From assembly GCA_903893625.1 (NCBI GenBank), contig CAITND010000054.1:1-64000 (forward strand): 64,000 nt of DNA, written 5' to 3'. The notes beneath the pieces were generated by a model. That model did no database searches, was not told the origin of the DNA, and was given only the letters and a program-made list of their open reading frames with translations. Every line of letters begins with the position of its first letter. The stretch's first letter is position 1. The position numbers and the translations under genes were made by a program. Of this stretch, positions 26,386 through 35,131 are shown one piece after another. This DNA is from an uncultured Oscillatoriales cyanobacterium (GTDB lineage Bacteria; Cyanobacteriota; Cyanobacteriia; Cyanobacteriales; Microcoleaceae).

Positions 26386-26820
26386 TCAGTACAGAGTTAG
26401 TTCTTTAACTGGCTTGATTCCTTTTAGAGTTAACTGACGGAATTGAAGACTACCTGGTAATATGTGATTTGCATTAGAGGCAATCCAATGAAAAGACTTT
26501 GGCTCTTTATTCAATTCAGGGGCATCATTGATAAGAAAATCTTTTAACCACTGAAGCTTTTTCAGAACAGACTTTACTTCATCTGTTTTAGCAGTATGTA
26601 CTTCGATAAAATAAGTTTTACCATTATATCCAACTGCATAGTCCCAACGTGAAGCATTAGGATATATTGATTTAACTGCTGTATCAATATCAACACTCCC
26701 TTCACATTTACTGGGATCAAGAGGTTTGACTTTGCTACTATTTGAACCTAGAGCTTTTAATCCCTTTTCAAAAGCATTCTTTAATAAAGGGGTATTCTCG
26801 ATCGCTTTCTTAAAACTCAT
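26386..26820 (-). CDS. Small nuclease-like protein partnered with an ABC-type ATPase
   Basis: A 144-residue protein whose start overlaps the stop of the upstream ATPase gene by 4 bases. I do not recognise a named family. The pattern E40-G-S-V-D44, D60 (RWDYAVGY), then E73-V-H75 on a hydrophobic strand (YFIEVHTA) followed by an amphipathic helix (VLKKLQWLKDFL) looks like a PD-(D/E)XK core in which the lysine is replaced by histidine. It could be a divergent nuclease effector or an inactive derivative. The coupling to an ATPase is like two-gene defence systems of the ATPase-nuclease kind. Confidence 0.6.
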   Translation of the reverse strand: MSFKKAIENTPLLKNAFEKGLKALGSNSSKVKPLDPSKCEGSVDIDTAVKSIYPNASRWDYAVGYNGKTYFIEVHTAKTDEVKSVLKKLQWLKDFLINDAPELNKEPKSFHWIASNANHILPGSLQFRQLTLKGIKPVKELTLY

Positions 26821-27962
26821 TCCTTCTCCTGAATCGCTTGGGAAACAACATCTGATGCCTGACTACTAAAGCTAGTTAATCCCCCCCAGTTGGCGATCGC
26901 AGGATCAGGATCAAATGGATCTAAAGATGAAATATCACGCACATAAACACCGTCTTCTTTTTGGTCGAAATAGTAGGTCGAAAAAGTCTTATGATTAAGA
27001 ATATTCTCAAATAATTTTGTAGTTGGGGCAGACGACTTCAGAGCAAAAAGTTTATAAAGATATTTGATATCAGTATTCTGTTCTCGTAAGAAACGAATAG
27101 CCCAAACCGCTTCTAAAAGCACAGGAGAGTGAGTTGAAATGAGTAAGCGATATCCTCGATGCAAAAGTTCCAAGCACATCAAAATTACTGATAAAATTGC
27201 TTGAGGATGCAATCCCATTTCTGGTTCTTCAATTACGACCCAATCTATATCAGACTTTTTAGATGCTTTTGATATCGGCATTAGCCAATAAAGACCTAGA
27301 AGTAAAGGCATAAATTCTCGTTGTCCAGCAGACCAAGACATGAAGGATAAGCGATTTCCATTCATATTGATTTGAATGCTTTTACTCATTCCAGTGGTGT
27401 TAAGTTCTACCTGAGCACCGTGAAAAATACTATGATCTAGTGCATCACGAAGTTCTTGTTTAAGGCGACCTTTCTGGGGAAAGATTGGGCTACCTTTAGT
27501 ACCCAAACCTTGTTGCATTAGTAGCAATAAATGATCGCTAAAATTGCGAACGACATAGGGAGCTCCATTAAAGCTGTGAAACAATCGAGGCCATCCATTT
27601 TCAAGAGTAAGCACACGATGGGCTGGCATAAAGAAAAGCTGCTCTTTTTTGCGACTATTTTCGTTTAATAATTTGTCTAAATCTATACTTTTGTCATTGC
27701 TATGTATTTCTGTGTTTTTACTCCAGATATTCCGCATTCCCTCTCCGAAATAAAGCTCGATTAAATTATTGATATCTCCTTCCCAGTCATAGCCATTTTT
27801 TTTGATCGTATTCACAATATCTCCACTATCAAGTAAGAGTTTTATTAATTGCAATAAAATACTTTTTCCAGTAGCTTGAGGGCCAATGAATAAAGTTAAA
27901 TCGCCAAATTCTATGTCTGCTGTTTTAATTTGTCCTAAATTAGTAAGATTAAGTTTTTTCAT
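26817..27962 (-). CDS. ABC/OLD-like AAA ATPase of a candidate defence pair
   Basis: A 381-residue ATPase of the SMC/OLD-like ABC group. Visible motifs are Walker A GPQATGKS (27-34), the signature SAGQRE (211-216), Walker B VVIEEPE (242-248) with MGLHP after it, and the H-loop STHSP (276-280). The insertion between Walker A and the signature (35-210) is helical. There is no TOPRIM or other nuclease domain, so effector function would lie in the coupled 144-residue protein. ATPases of this group often sense phage or damaged DNA in Septu, PARIS or Gabija-like systems, but this pair is none that I recognise. Confidence 0.85.
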   Translation of the reverse strand: MKKLNLTNLGQIKTADIEFGDLTLFIGPQATGKSILLQLIKLLLDSGDIVNTIKKNGYDWEGDINNLIELYFGEGMRNIWSKNTEIHSNDKSIDLDKLLNENSRKKEQLFFMPAHRVLTLENGWPRLFHSFNGAPYVVRNFSDHLLLLMQQGLGTKGSPIFPQKGRLKQELRDALDHSIFHGAQVELNTTGMSKSIQINMNGNRLSFMSWSAGQREFMPLLLGLYWLMPISKASKKSDIDWVVIEEPEMGLHPQAILSVILMCLELLHRGYRLLISTHSPVLLEAVWAIRFLREQNTDIKYLYKLFALKSSAPTTKLFENILNHKTFSTYYFDQKEDGVYVRDISSLDPFDPDPAIANWGGLTSFSSQASDVVSQAIQEKE

Positions 27963-28284
27963 CCTTTTATCTATTAATTGTAAAGAATAAATGAGATTGA
28001 TTTTAAATTAAAGTTGGGATTTTAAATTAATATTAAAACCCAGTTTCTTAATTGTAGCATATTTGGGAAATGGTATGACAATCATAAACTGGGTTTAGGG
28101 GTAGAGGAGTGGGGAAGTTATGGAGAATTAAAATTTGTAATTGCGATTTATTTTTTGATAATATTAGCAACCGTCAAGGCGGTTAGGACAATTTATAGGC
28201 TGTCCCGCACCCGCGAATGCCGGAATCTAGGTTCTAAGCGTTATGGCGAATGCTATAAGATTTCTGACCTCCATCAGTGCTCCT
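27963..28284. other. Intergenic region
   Basis: About 320 bases before the ATPase gene. It holds AT-rich DNA with the likely promoter near 27963-28040, a short hairpin ACCGTCAAGGCGGT near 28171, and a GC-rich stretch 28200-28260 that I cannot assign. No gene is seen. Confidence 0.5.
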
Positions 28285-28350
28285 AGAAACCGGGTTTCTG
28301 AAATAACTTTTGTTTCTCAACCGAGAGATAAGTTAAGAAACCCGGTTTCT
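28285..28350. repeat. Paired GAAACCGGGTTTC palindrome element, copy C
   Basis: Its two 15-base palindromes are at 28285-28299 and 28336-28350. The element lies 8 bases beyond the stop of the lptC-like gene and matches copy B at 26280-26345 almost base for base. Confidence 0.88.
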
Positions 28351-28357
28351 GAACTAA

Positions 28358-29485
28358 CTATTCCGGGATAATTTCCGTAACCACAGGGGTTCCCGTATTC
28401 CCTCCACTGACAACAATTGTATCATTTTCAAACCGACCAACGGCTTTTTCTCCCATCAAACTAAACGGGGGATCGATTTGACGGTAGACAACATTTCCTT
28501 CTGCGGAAAAAGACTGTTGAGGAACGTACCAATTGACTAAATTTGCGTTAAGTTGTGCTTGACGTTTTGCGCCAATGCCAACAACATTTCCGGTTAAATA
28601 AAAGATATTATCTTTTAAATCTCCCCAACCTTGATTCGCTGTTAGGGTAACTTGTTGTTCCCGTTCAATAATTGTAATAAATTGCGGAGAACTAATCGTC
28701 CGTTTTTCATAATTCCATTGTAATTCATTACTAGAAATTTGTAAAGGAGGTTCAGATAACGCGATTTGGGCATTTTTTCTTAAAGTAGCGGTTTGGGTTT
28801 TTAAATTGAGTTCGGCGGTTTCGGCAATTCCCCGGTCGGTAATGGTTTGATTTTGATACCGTTCAATTTGCGTTTTTAAATTACTGGTTAATAGTTGTTG
28901 TTCCCATAGCCAAACAATATGATCACTTTGGATCTTGATCACAGGATTTTTGGAACTGACAGTGGCTTTATCCCAAAATTCTGCTCGTTTTTGACGATAA
29001 AAAACCTGAACTTCTTTGGCAATAGCTTGCAGTTGAACATGATCTCCGGTAACTTCATTTCGCACCACAATAATATTCTGTTGGACAATCCATTCTAATT
29101 CTTTTCCCTTCAAAACTAGACCCGTATTCGGATCAGTCGCTACAATATTATTGTGTAAAAAAATGCGTTTGCTTTTCTGTTCAAATTCTCCTTGATCTGC
29201 TTTAATTTTATATAGGAGTTTCCCCTGATCATATAATTCCCCAACGGGATCTTTAACCGTCGCCATTTTTTGATCTTTACTATAACTGACTTGTTTGGCT
29301 TTAATTTTCCATAATAATTTTCCCTGTTCATCCGCCTGTTCTAAGACGACATCATCTAAGGTTAATGTCCGGTCAATTTCTTCAGAAGTCTTCGATTTAG
29401 AATCTGTTGAGGTCTGTTGGATATTTTTTGGGGCGCAGGCAGAAATTCCCGCGAGAATAACTACCCAAAGGAGTAACAACCGCAT
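28358..29485 (-). CDS. lptC: LptC-like lipopolysaccharide export protein
   Basis: A 375-residue lipoprotein. The signal peptide MRLLLLWVVILAGISAC ends in a lipobox (GISAC, Cys17). The mature part is an all-beta repeat of the LptC/OstA type: strand units with E-Q-A-D/K-I-K-A-x-Q patterns recur (LWKIKAKQVSYSKDQKMATV, LYKIKADQGEFEQKSKRIFL). Cyanobacterial LptC is about twice the length of the E. coli protein, as here. It should form part of the periplasmic bridge that carries lipopolysaccharide to the outer membrane with LptA/LptD and the LptBFG transporter. The other lpt genes are not in the window. Confidence 0.85.
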   Translation of the reverse strand: MRLLLLWVVILAGISACAPKNIQQTSTDSKSKTSEEIDRTLTLDDVVLEQADEQGKLLWKIKAKQVSYSKDQKMATVKDPVGELYDQGKLLYKIKADQGEFEQKSKRIFLHNNIVATDPNTGLVLKGKELEWIVQQNIIVVRNEVTGDHVQLQAIAKEVQVFYRQKRAEFWDKATVSSKNPVIKIQSDHIVWLWEQQLLTSNLKTQIERYQNQTITDRGIAETAELNLKTQTATLRKNAQIALSEPPLQISSNELQWNYEKRTISSPQFITIIEREQQVTLTANQGWGDLKDNIFYLTGNVVGIGAKRQAQLNANLVNWYVPQQSFSAEGNVVYRQIDPPFSLMGEKAVGRFENDTIVVSGGNTGTPVVTEIIPE

Positions 29486-29572
29486 CTAATTTTAAGAGTT
29501 TAGGAGTTTAGCAGTTCAGGAGTTGGGGAGTAAAAACTTGCCTTTTAGCAAGTCTCTACTCCTGTAATTCTC

Positions 29573-30187
29573 CTATGAATCTTCTATGATTTGCCCATCA
29601 ATTAAACTCATTCCCGATAAAGGACGATAGGTATAATTGGGACTCCGGGGAGTTTTTTGGATGTCTTCTTTGATCATTTCTAAATCGATATAGCGATCAG
29701 CGACATTAATTAAACTATCACTGGTCATCGCTCGCAAACTCACGACTTCCACCCGCACACCGCGATAACTCACGGAGTCCACAGCATAGGCTAAATCTCC
29801 ATCGCCACTGACTAAAACTGCTGTGTCATAAGAACCTACTAAAGCCATCATATCAACGGCGATTTCGACGTCTAAATTGGCTTTTTTGGAACCATCAGGA
29901 AGTTGGACTAAATCTTTAGCTATGACGCGATAGCCATTGCGTCGCATCCACAATAAAAAGCCCTGTTGCTTCTCATTGGTGCGATCAACTCCGGTATAGA
30001 AAAAGGATCGTAACAACCGAGATCCAGCCGTTAAACGACACAATAATTTGGTGTAATCGATTTCTATTCCCAGTTGTAAAGCTGCATAAAATAGATTAGA
30101 ACCATCGATAAAAATCGCAACTCGTCCTCTGTTTTCCAGAACTTGCTCAGGAGTAAACAGTTCTCCAGGGTTGATATTATTCAACAT
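29573..30187 (-). CDS. NYN domain protein, LabA-like
   Basis: A 204-residue NYN (PIN-like) domain protein. The acidic active-site positions are visible in AIFIDGSNLFYAA, KKANLDVEIAVDMMAL and LVSGDGDLAYAVDSV. The domain occupies nearly the whole chain (20-180), as in LabA of Synechococcus elongatus, which takes part in negative feedback from the KaiC clock. NYN proteins are predicted RNases. Whether this copy works in the clock or in RNA processing cannot be decided. Its neighbours (lptC-like, metG) give no hint. Confidence 0.85.
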   Translation of the reverse strand: MLNNINPGELFTPEQVLENRGRVAIFIDGSNLFYAALQLGIEIDYTKLLCRLTAGSRLLRSFFYTGVDRTNEKQQGFLLWMRRNGYRVIAKDLVQLPDGSKKANLDVEIAVDMMALVGSYDTAVLVSGDGDLAYAVDSVSYRGVRVEVVSLRAMTSDSLINVADRYIDLEMIKEDIQKTPRSPNYTYRPLSGMSLIDGQIIEDS

Positions 30188-30309
30188 TTTTATACCTCTT
30201 TTTTTATGGAAAAAATGATCTGAACTATGGGTAAAATAAACCGATTGAAATTGATGTTTTATGTTAAACTAGGCTATCATTTAAACGGGTTTAAGTTTGT
30301 AAATTAGGA

Positions 30310-31911
30310 TTATGCCTCCTCAACATTTTCCAAGCGTCTAAAGACGGGTTGCGCTTCTTCCAGGGGTTGATTGGCGGGTAACGCACCCCAAACAGCATGG
30401 GTGTCAAAGGACAGTGCTGTCGCTAGTAGGGTTTGATCATTGAAGTCGATTGTGTATCCCAATTGTTGATAAATCCGGGTGCTGATATTAGGAATAATTG
30501 GGGATAACAGATAAGAAGCCAGTCGAACTGACTCTAAAACCGAGTACAGCACTTGGGAAACTGCTTCTTGTTTTCCTTGTTTATAAAGACTCCAGGGAGC
30601 TTTTTCATCAATGTATTTATTCCCGGCTTGAACCAAGGTGAAAATAGCAGTGCAAACTTCGCTAAAAGCAAGAGACTCGTAACCTTTAGTCACCGTATCC
30701 GCCAAGGTTAAACCGAGGGATTTCAGGGAATCATCCTTGGAGATCTCTTCACTCTTAACATTAGGAACACAACCGTTAAAGTATTTATACGCCATTTTCA
30801 GCGTGCGGTTGAGCAGATTTCCTAAGTCATTGGCTAAGTTAGCATTGACGGCATGAATAAACCGAGTCTGACTATAATCACCATCCTGTCCAAATTCTAT
30901 CTCTTTCAAGAAATAAAAGCGAATAGCATCGGCACCATATTGATTGACTAAAGCGATGGGATCAAGGGTATTTCCCAAGCTTTTGCCCATCTTCTTCCCA
31001 TCTTTGGTTAAAAAACCGTGTCCAAAGATACGACCGGGAAGAGATACCCCTGCGGACATCAACATGGCGGGCCAGTAAATGGCGTGAAACCGTAAAATAT
31101 CTTTACCAATCAGGTGTAAATTAATCGGCCACCATTTTGATAAAGCATTTTCTAAGGTCGGTTCATCCTCTGGGTCAAGTAAAGCCGTCACATAACCCAA
31201 CAAGGCATCAAACCAAACATAAATGGTATGACTCGGATCAGAGGGAACGGGAAATCCCCAGTCAATATTAACGCGAGAAATGGAAAAATCTTGTAATCCT
31301 TGCTTAACAAAATTGATGACTTCGTTACGGCGACTTTCGGGCTGAATAAAGTCAGGACGCTCTTGATATAAGGTTTCTAGCTGGTTTTGATATTTAGAGA
31401 GTCGGAAAAAATAGTTCTGCTCATCTCGCCATTCTACGGCTTTATTGACGTGGATAGGGCAGTATTTTCCCGCTTCTAATTCCCGTTCTTCTTTGTATTC
31501 TTCACAGGCGACACAATACCAACCCTGTTGTTGGCTGAGATAGATATCTCCTTGATTCCAAACCCTCTGAAAAAACTCTTTGACAATCGCTTCATGACGA
31601 GGGGCACTCGTGCGACTAAAGCGATCATACTGAATATTCAAGTGTTGCCAAAGAGATTCAAAACTAGAAGCAATTTGATCGCAGTGAATTTGGGGAGAAC
31701 GCCCTAATTCCTCGGCGGTGCGTTGAATTTTTTGACCGTGTTCATCGGTTCCTGTAATCAACAGGACGGATTTTCCTTGAAGTCGTTGGAACCGAGCGAT
31801 AACATCAGCCGCCATTGTGGTATAAGCACTACCTATGTGAGGAACATCATTGACATAATAAAGAGGAGTTGTAAGTGCAAAGGTATTGAAATGGGTCTGT
31901 GTCAATTTCAT
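30310..31911 (-). CDS. metG: Methionyl-tRNA synthetase
   Basis: A 533-residue class I synthetase that charges tRNA-Met. The HIGH motif appears as PHIGSAY near residue 24 and the KMSKS motif as KMGKSLGN near 300. A zinc-type cysteine set (CVACEEYKEE..YCPIH) is in the connective domain, and the anticodon-binding helical domain follows (about 370-510). The C-terminal tRNA-binding EMAP-like domain is absent, as is usual for the short cyanobacterial form. The length is complete and nothing is broken. Confidence 0.96.
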   Translation of the reverse strand: MKLTQTHFNTFALTTPLYYVNDVPHIGSAYTTMAADVIARFQRLQGKSVLLITGTDEHGQKIQRTAEELGRSPQIHCDQIASSFESLWQHLNIQYDRFSRTSAPRHEAIVKEFFQRVWNQGDIYLSQQQGWYCVACEEYKEERELEAGKYCPIHVNKAVEWRDEQNYFFRLSKYQNQLETLYQERPDFIQPESRRNEVINFVKQGLQDFSISRVNIDWGFPVPSDPSHTIYVWFDALLGYVTALLDPEDEPTLENALSKWWPINLHLIGKDILRFHAIYWPAMLMSAGVSLPGRIFGHGFLTKDGKKMGKSLGNTLDPIALVNQYGADAIRFYFLKEIEFGQDGDYSQTRFIHAVNANLANDLGNLLNRTLKMAYKYFNGCVPNVKSEEISKDDSLKSLGLTLADTVTKGYESLAFSEVCTAIFTLVQAGNKYIDEKAPWSLYKQGKQEAVSQVLYSVLESVRLASYLLSPIIPNISTRIYQQLGYTIDFNDQTLLATALSFDTHAVWGALPANQPLEEAQPVFRRLENVEEA

Positions 31912-32028
31912 TAGAATAGTAAACTTAGATGGATTATAATGCTTTGTTTAAAGTTTCTCAAAATTCTAAAAGATGTCTTAAGTTTTAGTCAAAAATTTAA
32001 CCCGATTCAAGCAGTGTGTTGGTGATTC

Positions 32029-32742
32029 ATGTTCTTTGATCAAACGGGATTGAGTTGTCGGTGGCTATTGGCAGTATTGGGAATACAGATGTTCATAGAC
32101 TATGAAAATCGAATTCCTGAAGGATGTCCCGCGATTGTGGTGAGTAACCATCGCAGCGTCATCGATCCGATTGTGTTAACCGCAGGTGTCGGTCGTACCC
32201 TTCGTTTTGCTTCCCATCATTATATGGGTCAAGTGCCACTTCTGCGCGAAATTGTTACCCAATTTGGGGCTTTTCCCTTTGATGAACCTCAACATCGACC
32301 TCAACAATTTTTTAAACAAGCCACCCAACTTTTAAAACAACGAGAAATGGTGGGGATTTTTCCCGAAGGCGCGACCCCAATGTTACAACAAACCCAACCT
32401 AATGTTGTGGGAAGTTTTCAACGGGGATTTGCTCATTTAGCTTTACGTTCAAGGGTTTCAGACTTAGCAGTTTTACCCGTAGCGATCGCAACTTTAGAAG
32501 AACAAACCCTCCCCTCGGCAATTCCTCTGCGTTTACTAGGTATATTCGATCCGAGCGAACCCCTATTTAATCAACCCGGTTGGCATCCGGTAATTCTATA
32601 TCGAAGAATCCAGATCTTAATCGGCCGTCCCTATTGGATTACCCCACGATTACAACGTCAATATCAAGGCAAACAAGCTCGAAAAGCAGTGGAGGATTTG
32701 ACAAACTATTGTCACCAGGAAATCACTAATTTACTGCTTTAA
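32029..32742 (+). CDS. plsC: 1-acyl-sn-glycerol-3-phosphate acyltransferase
   Basis: A 237-residue PlsC-family enzyme that adds the second acyl chain to make phosphatidic acid for membrane lipids. The catalytic HX4D is in VVSNHRSVIDP, and the glycerol-phosphate site FPEGATP is near residue 117. A hydrophobic N-terminal segment suggests membrane association. Its divergence from metG and position before the tldE-like gene give no operon partner. Cyanobacteria have several paralogues, so the exact substrate preference is not certain. Confidence 0.85.
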   Translation: MFFDQTGLSCRWLLAVLGIQMFIDYENRIPEGCPAIVVSNHRSVIDPIVLTAGVGRTLRFASHHYMGQVPLLREIVTQFGAFPFDEPQHRPQQFFKQATQLLKQREMVGIFPEGATPMLQQTQPNVVGSFQRGFAHLALRSRVSDLAVLPVAIATLEEQTLPSAIPLRLLGIFDPSEPLFNQPGWHPVILYRRIQILIGRPYWITPRLQRQYQGKQARKAVEDLTNYCHQEITNLLL

Positions 32743-32760
32743 TCCTGTGGAACAGGCATC

Positions 32761-32860
32761 TTGCCTGTTTCTGCCTGTTTCTGCCTGTTTCTGCCTGTTT
32801 CTGCCTGTTTCTGCCTGTTTCTGCCTGTTTCTGCCTGTTTCTGCCTGTTTCTGCCTGTTG
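32761..32860. repeat. Ten-copy tandem repeat of a 10-bp unit
   Basis: CTGCCTGTTT is repeated ten times head to tail; the first unit begins with T and the last ends with G. It starts 19 bases after the plsC stop. The 10-bp period matches about one DNA helical turn. Confidence 0.97.
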
Positions 32861-32934
32861 ATTCCCTATTCTCTTCAGTAGGAATCACCGATCAAGGTAG
32901 GATGGACGATGACGCTATGCCATGACTACCATCC

Positions 32935-34233
32935 ATGACCTACGACCAATCCGCCGAACAGCTATTAGAGTTAGCTGCCGCATCGGGCGCTGAGGCTGCG
33001 GAAGTATTTCAATCTCAATCCCTATCCAAGCCGATTTTTTTTGAAGCCAATCGCCTAAAGCAACTGGAAAGTAGCCAATCGGAAGGGACAACCCTGCGAC
33101 TTTGGCGAGATGGACGTCCGGGTTTAGCAGTTGCCTATGGGCCAGTGGAACCGCAAAAATTAGTCGAGCGGGCGATCGCCTTAAGTACCCTGAATCAGCC
33201 AGAAACCATTGAATTGACGGAATCTACGGCTCAATCCACCTATCCCGATATTGGGGAATCAGTACCCGTTGAACAATTGGTCGGTTGGGGAAAACAGGCG
33301 ATTGGATTAATTCGAGCATCCTATCCTGAAGTGTTATGTACCGCAGAATGGGACTGTGAAGTTGAATCCATTCGCTTGATCAACTCACGGGGACTCGAAT
33401 GTCGCCATACTGACACCACCCTTAGTGGCTATGTGGAAACGGAATGGGTTCGGGGCGATGATTTTTTAGCGGTTTCCGATGGCCAAACTCAACGGGACTT
33501 TCTCGATCCCATCCTCCTCGCCGAACGAATTTTAATGCGGTTAAATTGGGCAAAGGACAATGTGCCATCAACCCTGGGTCGGATTCCGGTCTTATTTACT
33601 GCTAAAGCAGCCGATATGCTCTGGGGAACCCTTTCCGCCGCTTTGAATGGTAAACAGGTCTTAGAGGGGGCTTCTCCTTGGAGCGATCGCTTAAGTACCC
33701 CTGTGATGTCTCCGATGTTAACTATTTCTCAGGAACCCGATGCCGGGCCCTATAGTTGTCCCTTTGATGATGAAGGGATGCCTACCCGTCCGATTACCTT
33801 TATTCAAAAGGGCGTTCTACAACTGTTTTATACCGACTTAACCACAGGCCGCACCCTGGGTAGTGGTACAACCGGAAACGGATTTCGTACCCATTTAGGC
33901 AGTTATCCCACTCCGGGTTTATTTAATCTTTTAGTTCAACCGGGAAAAAGTTCTTTATCTCAGTTAATCCAAGGTTTAGATCGGGGTTTAATCGTCGATC
34001 AAATGTTAGGAGGAAGTGCGGGAATTAGTGGGGATTTTTCGATTAATGTTGATTTAGGATATCGGATTGAAAAGGGGGAAATTGTAGGCCGGGTGAAAAA
34101 TACAATGGTAGCCGGGAATGTTTACACCGCCCTCAAACAAGTTGTAGAATTAGGGGGTGATGCCGATTGGAATGGTTCTTGTTATACTCCTTCAATTATT
34201 GTTGAAGGGTTATCTGTGACGGGTAAAGGTTAG
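32935..34233 (+). CDS. TldE/PmbA-like subunit of the TldD/E protease
   Basis: A 432-residue protein of the TldD/PmbA family. The N-terminus (SAEQLLELAAASGAEAAEVF) and C-terminal region (GTTGNGFRTHLGSYPTPGLFNLLVQPG, then GDFSINVDLGYRIEKGE) fit. I see no HExxxH zinc motif, so this is the non-catalytic TldE/PmbA type, which works with TldD in a heterodimeric metalloprotease acting on unfolded peptides. No tldD is in the window. The frame is intact and its stop codon merges with the start of a heptamer repeat. Confidence 0.88.
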   Translation: MTYDQSAEQLLELAAASGAEAAEVFQSQSLSKPIFFEANRLKQLESSQSEGTTLRLWRDGRPGLAVAYGPVEPQKLVERAIALSTLNQPETIELTESTAQSTYPDIGESVPVEQLVGWGKQAIGLIRASYPEVLCTAEWDCEVESIRLINSRGLECRHTDTTLSGYVETEWVRGDDFLAVSDGQTQRDFLDPILLAERILMRLNWAKDNVPSTLGRIPVLFTAKAADMLWGTLSAALNGKQVLEGASPWSDRLSTPVMSPMLTISQEPDAGPYSCPFDDEGMPTRPITFIQKGVLQLFYTDLTTGRTLGSGTTGNGFRTHLGSYPTPGLFNLLVQPGKSSLSQLIQGLDRGLIVDQMLGGSAGISGDFSINVDLGYRIEKGEIVGRVKNTMVAGNVYTALKQVVELGGDADWNGSCYTPSIIVEGLSVTGKG

Positions 34234-34280
34234 AATTACGAATTACGAATTACGAATTACGAATTACGAATTACGAATAC
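34233..34280. repeat. Heptamer short tandem repeat GAATTAC
   Basis: Six exact copies (34233-34274) plus a shortened GAATAC. The first base is the last base of the preceding stop codon. This is the classical cyanobacterial STRR type. Confidence 0.97.
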
Positions 34281-34295
34281 TAAAAAACTATAATT

Positions 34296-34994
34296 ATGAT
34301 TGAATTTAATCAATTTGAAGCCTTGAGTTTTGATTGCTATGGCACTTTAATTGATTGGGAAAACGGAATTAATCCGGTTTTACAACAATTAGTTAATGCT
34401 CATGGAATTGAGATGAGTAATCAACAGTTACTTGAATTATTTGCTATATTAGAACCGGAAGCCCAAAGTGGAGAATACAAAACCTATCGGCAAATTCTCC
34501 GAAATGTGGTACAGAAGTTCGGAGAACGTTTAGGGTTTTCTCCGACTCCCACTGAATTAGAGAGTTTAGCGAATTCGATACAATATTGGCAACCTTTTCC
34601 TGATACGGTAGAAGCTCTCAAAGCCTTAAAACAAAAGTATAAATTAGTGATTATTTCTAATATTGATGATGATTTATTTGCCCAAACTAACCAATATTTG
34701 CAAATAGAATTTGATCATATTATTACAGCACAACAAGCTCAATCCTATAAACCTTCTGCCTATAATTTTCAATTTGCCTTAAATAAAACCGGGCTTTCTC
34801 CTGATAAATTACTGCACGTTGCCCAAAGTATTTTCCATGATATTGCCACAGCAAATAGTTTAGGATTAACAACAGTTTGGGTTAATCGTCGTCAAGGACA
34901 ACCCGGAGGAGGCGCAACGAAAGTTGCGATCGCCAAACCGGATTTAGAAGTACCAGATTTAAAAAGTTTAGTTGACTTGATTTTTGAGGTTTAG
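34296..34994 (+). CDS. HAD superfamily hydrolase, haloacid dehalogenase type II-like
   Basis: A 232-residue HAD-IA protein. Motif I SFDCYGTLIDW carries the nucleophile aspartate, motif II is VIISNIDDD, motif III lysine is in SYKPSAYNF, and motif IV is SIFHDIATANSLGL followed by TVWVNR. The helical cap lies between motifs I and II. Members act on haloacids or phosphate esters, so the substrate is not certain. The gene is complete and stands after the STRR. Confidence 0.88.
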   Translation: MIEFNQFEALSFDCYGTLIDWENGINPVLQQLVNAHGIEMSNQQLLELFAILEPEAQSGEYKTYRQILRNVVQKFGERLGFSPTPTELESLANSIQYWQPFPDTVEALKALKQKYKLVIISNIDDDLFAQTNQYLQIEFDHIITAQQAQSYKPSAYNFQFALNKTGLSPDKLLHVAQSIFHDIATANSLGLTTVWVNRRQGQPGGGATKVAIAKPDLEVPDLKSLVDLIFEV

Positions 34995-35131
34995 AAAACC
35001 AAGTCAGGTTTTGGATAGATTTTAGCCAAGTTGGGATACAGAATCTCAGATTGACGATTGACATTCAGCCAAGAAAGAATTACAATCTTTTTAGTATAGA
35101 TATCCCCTTATCTCCTCACCCCTTAGCTGTT

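Noticed and set aside
32761-32860. CRISPR-like array
   Set aside because: The units are head-to-tail with no spacers, so this is a simple tandem repeat.
34233-34280. CRISPR or phage attachment site
   Set aside because: Heptamer tandem repeat without spacers or integrase nearby; it is an STRR.
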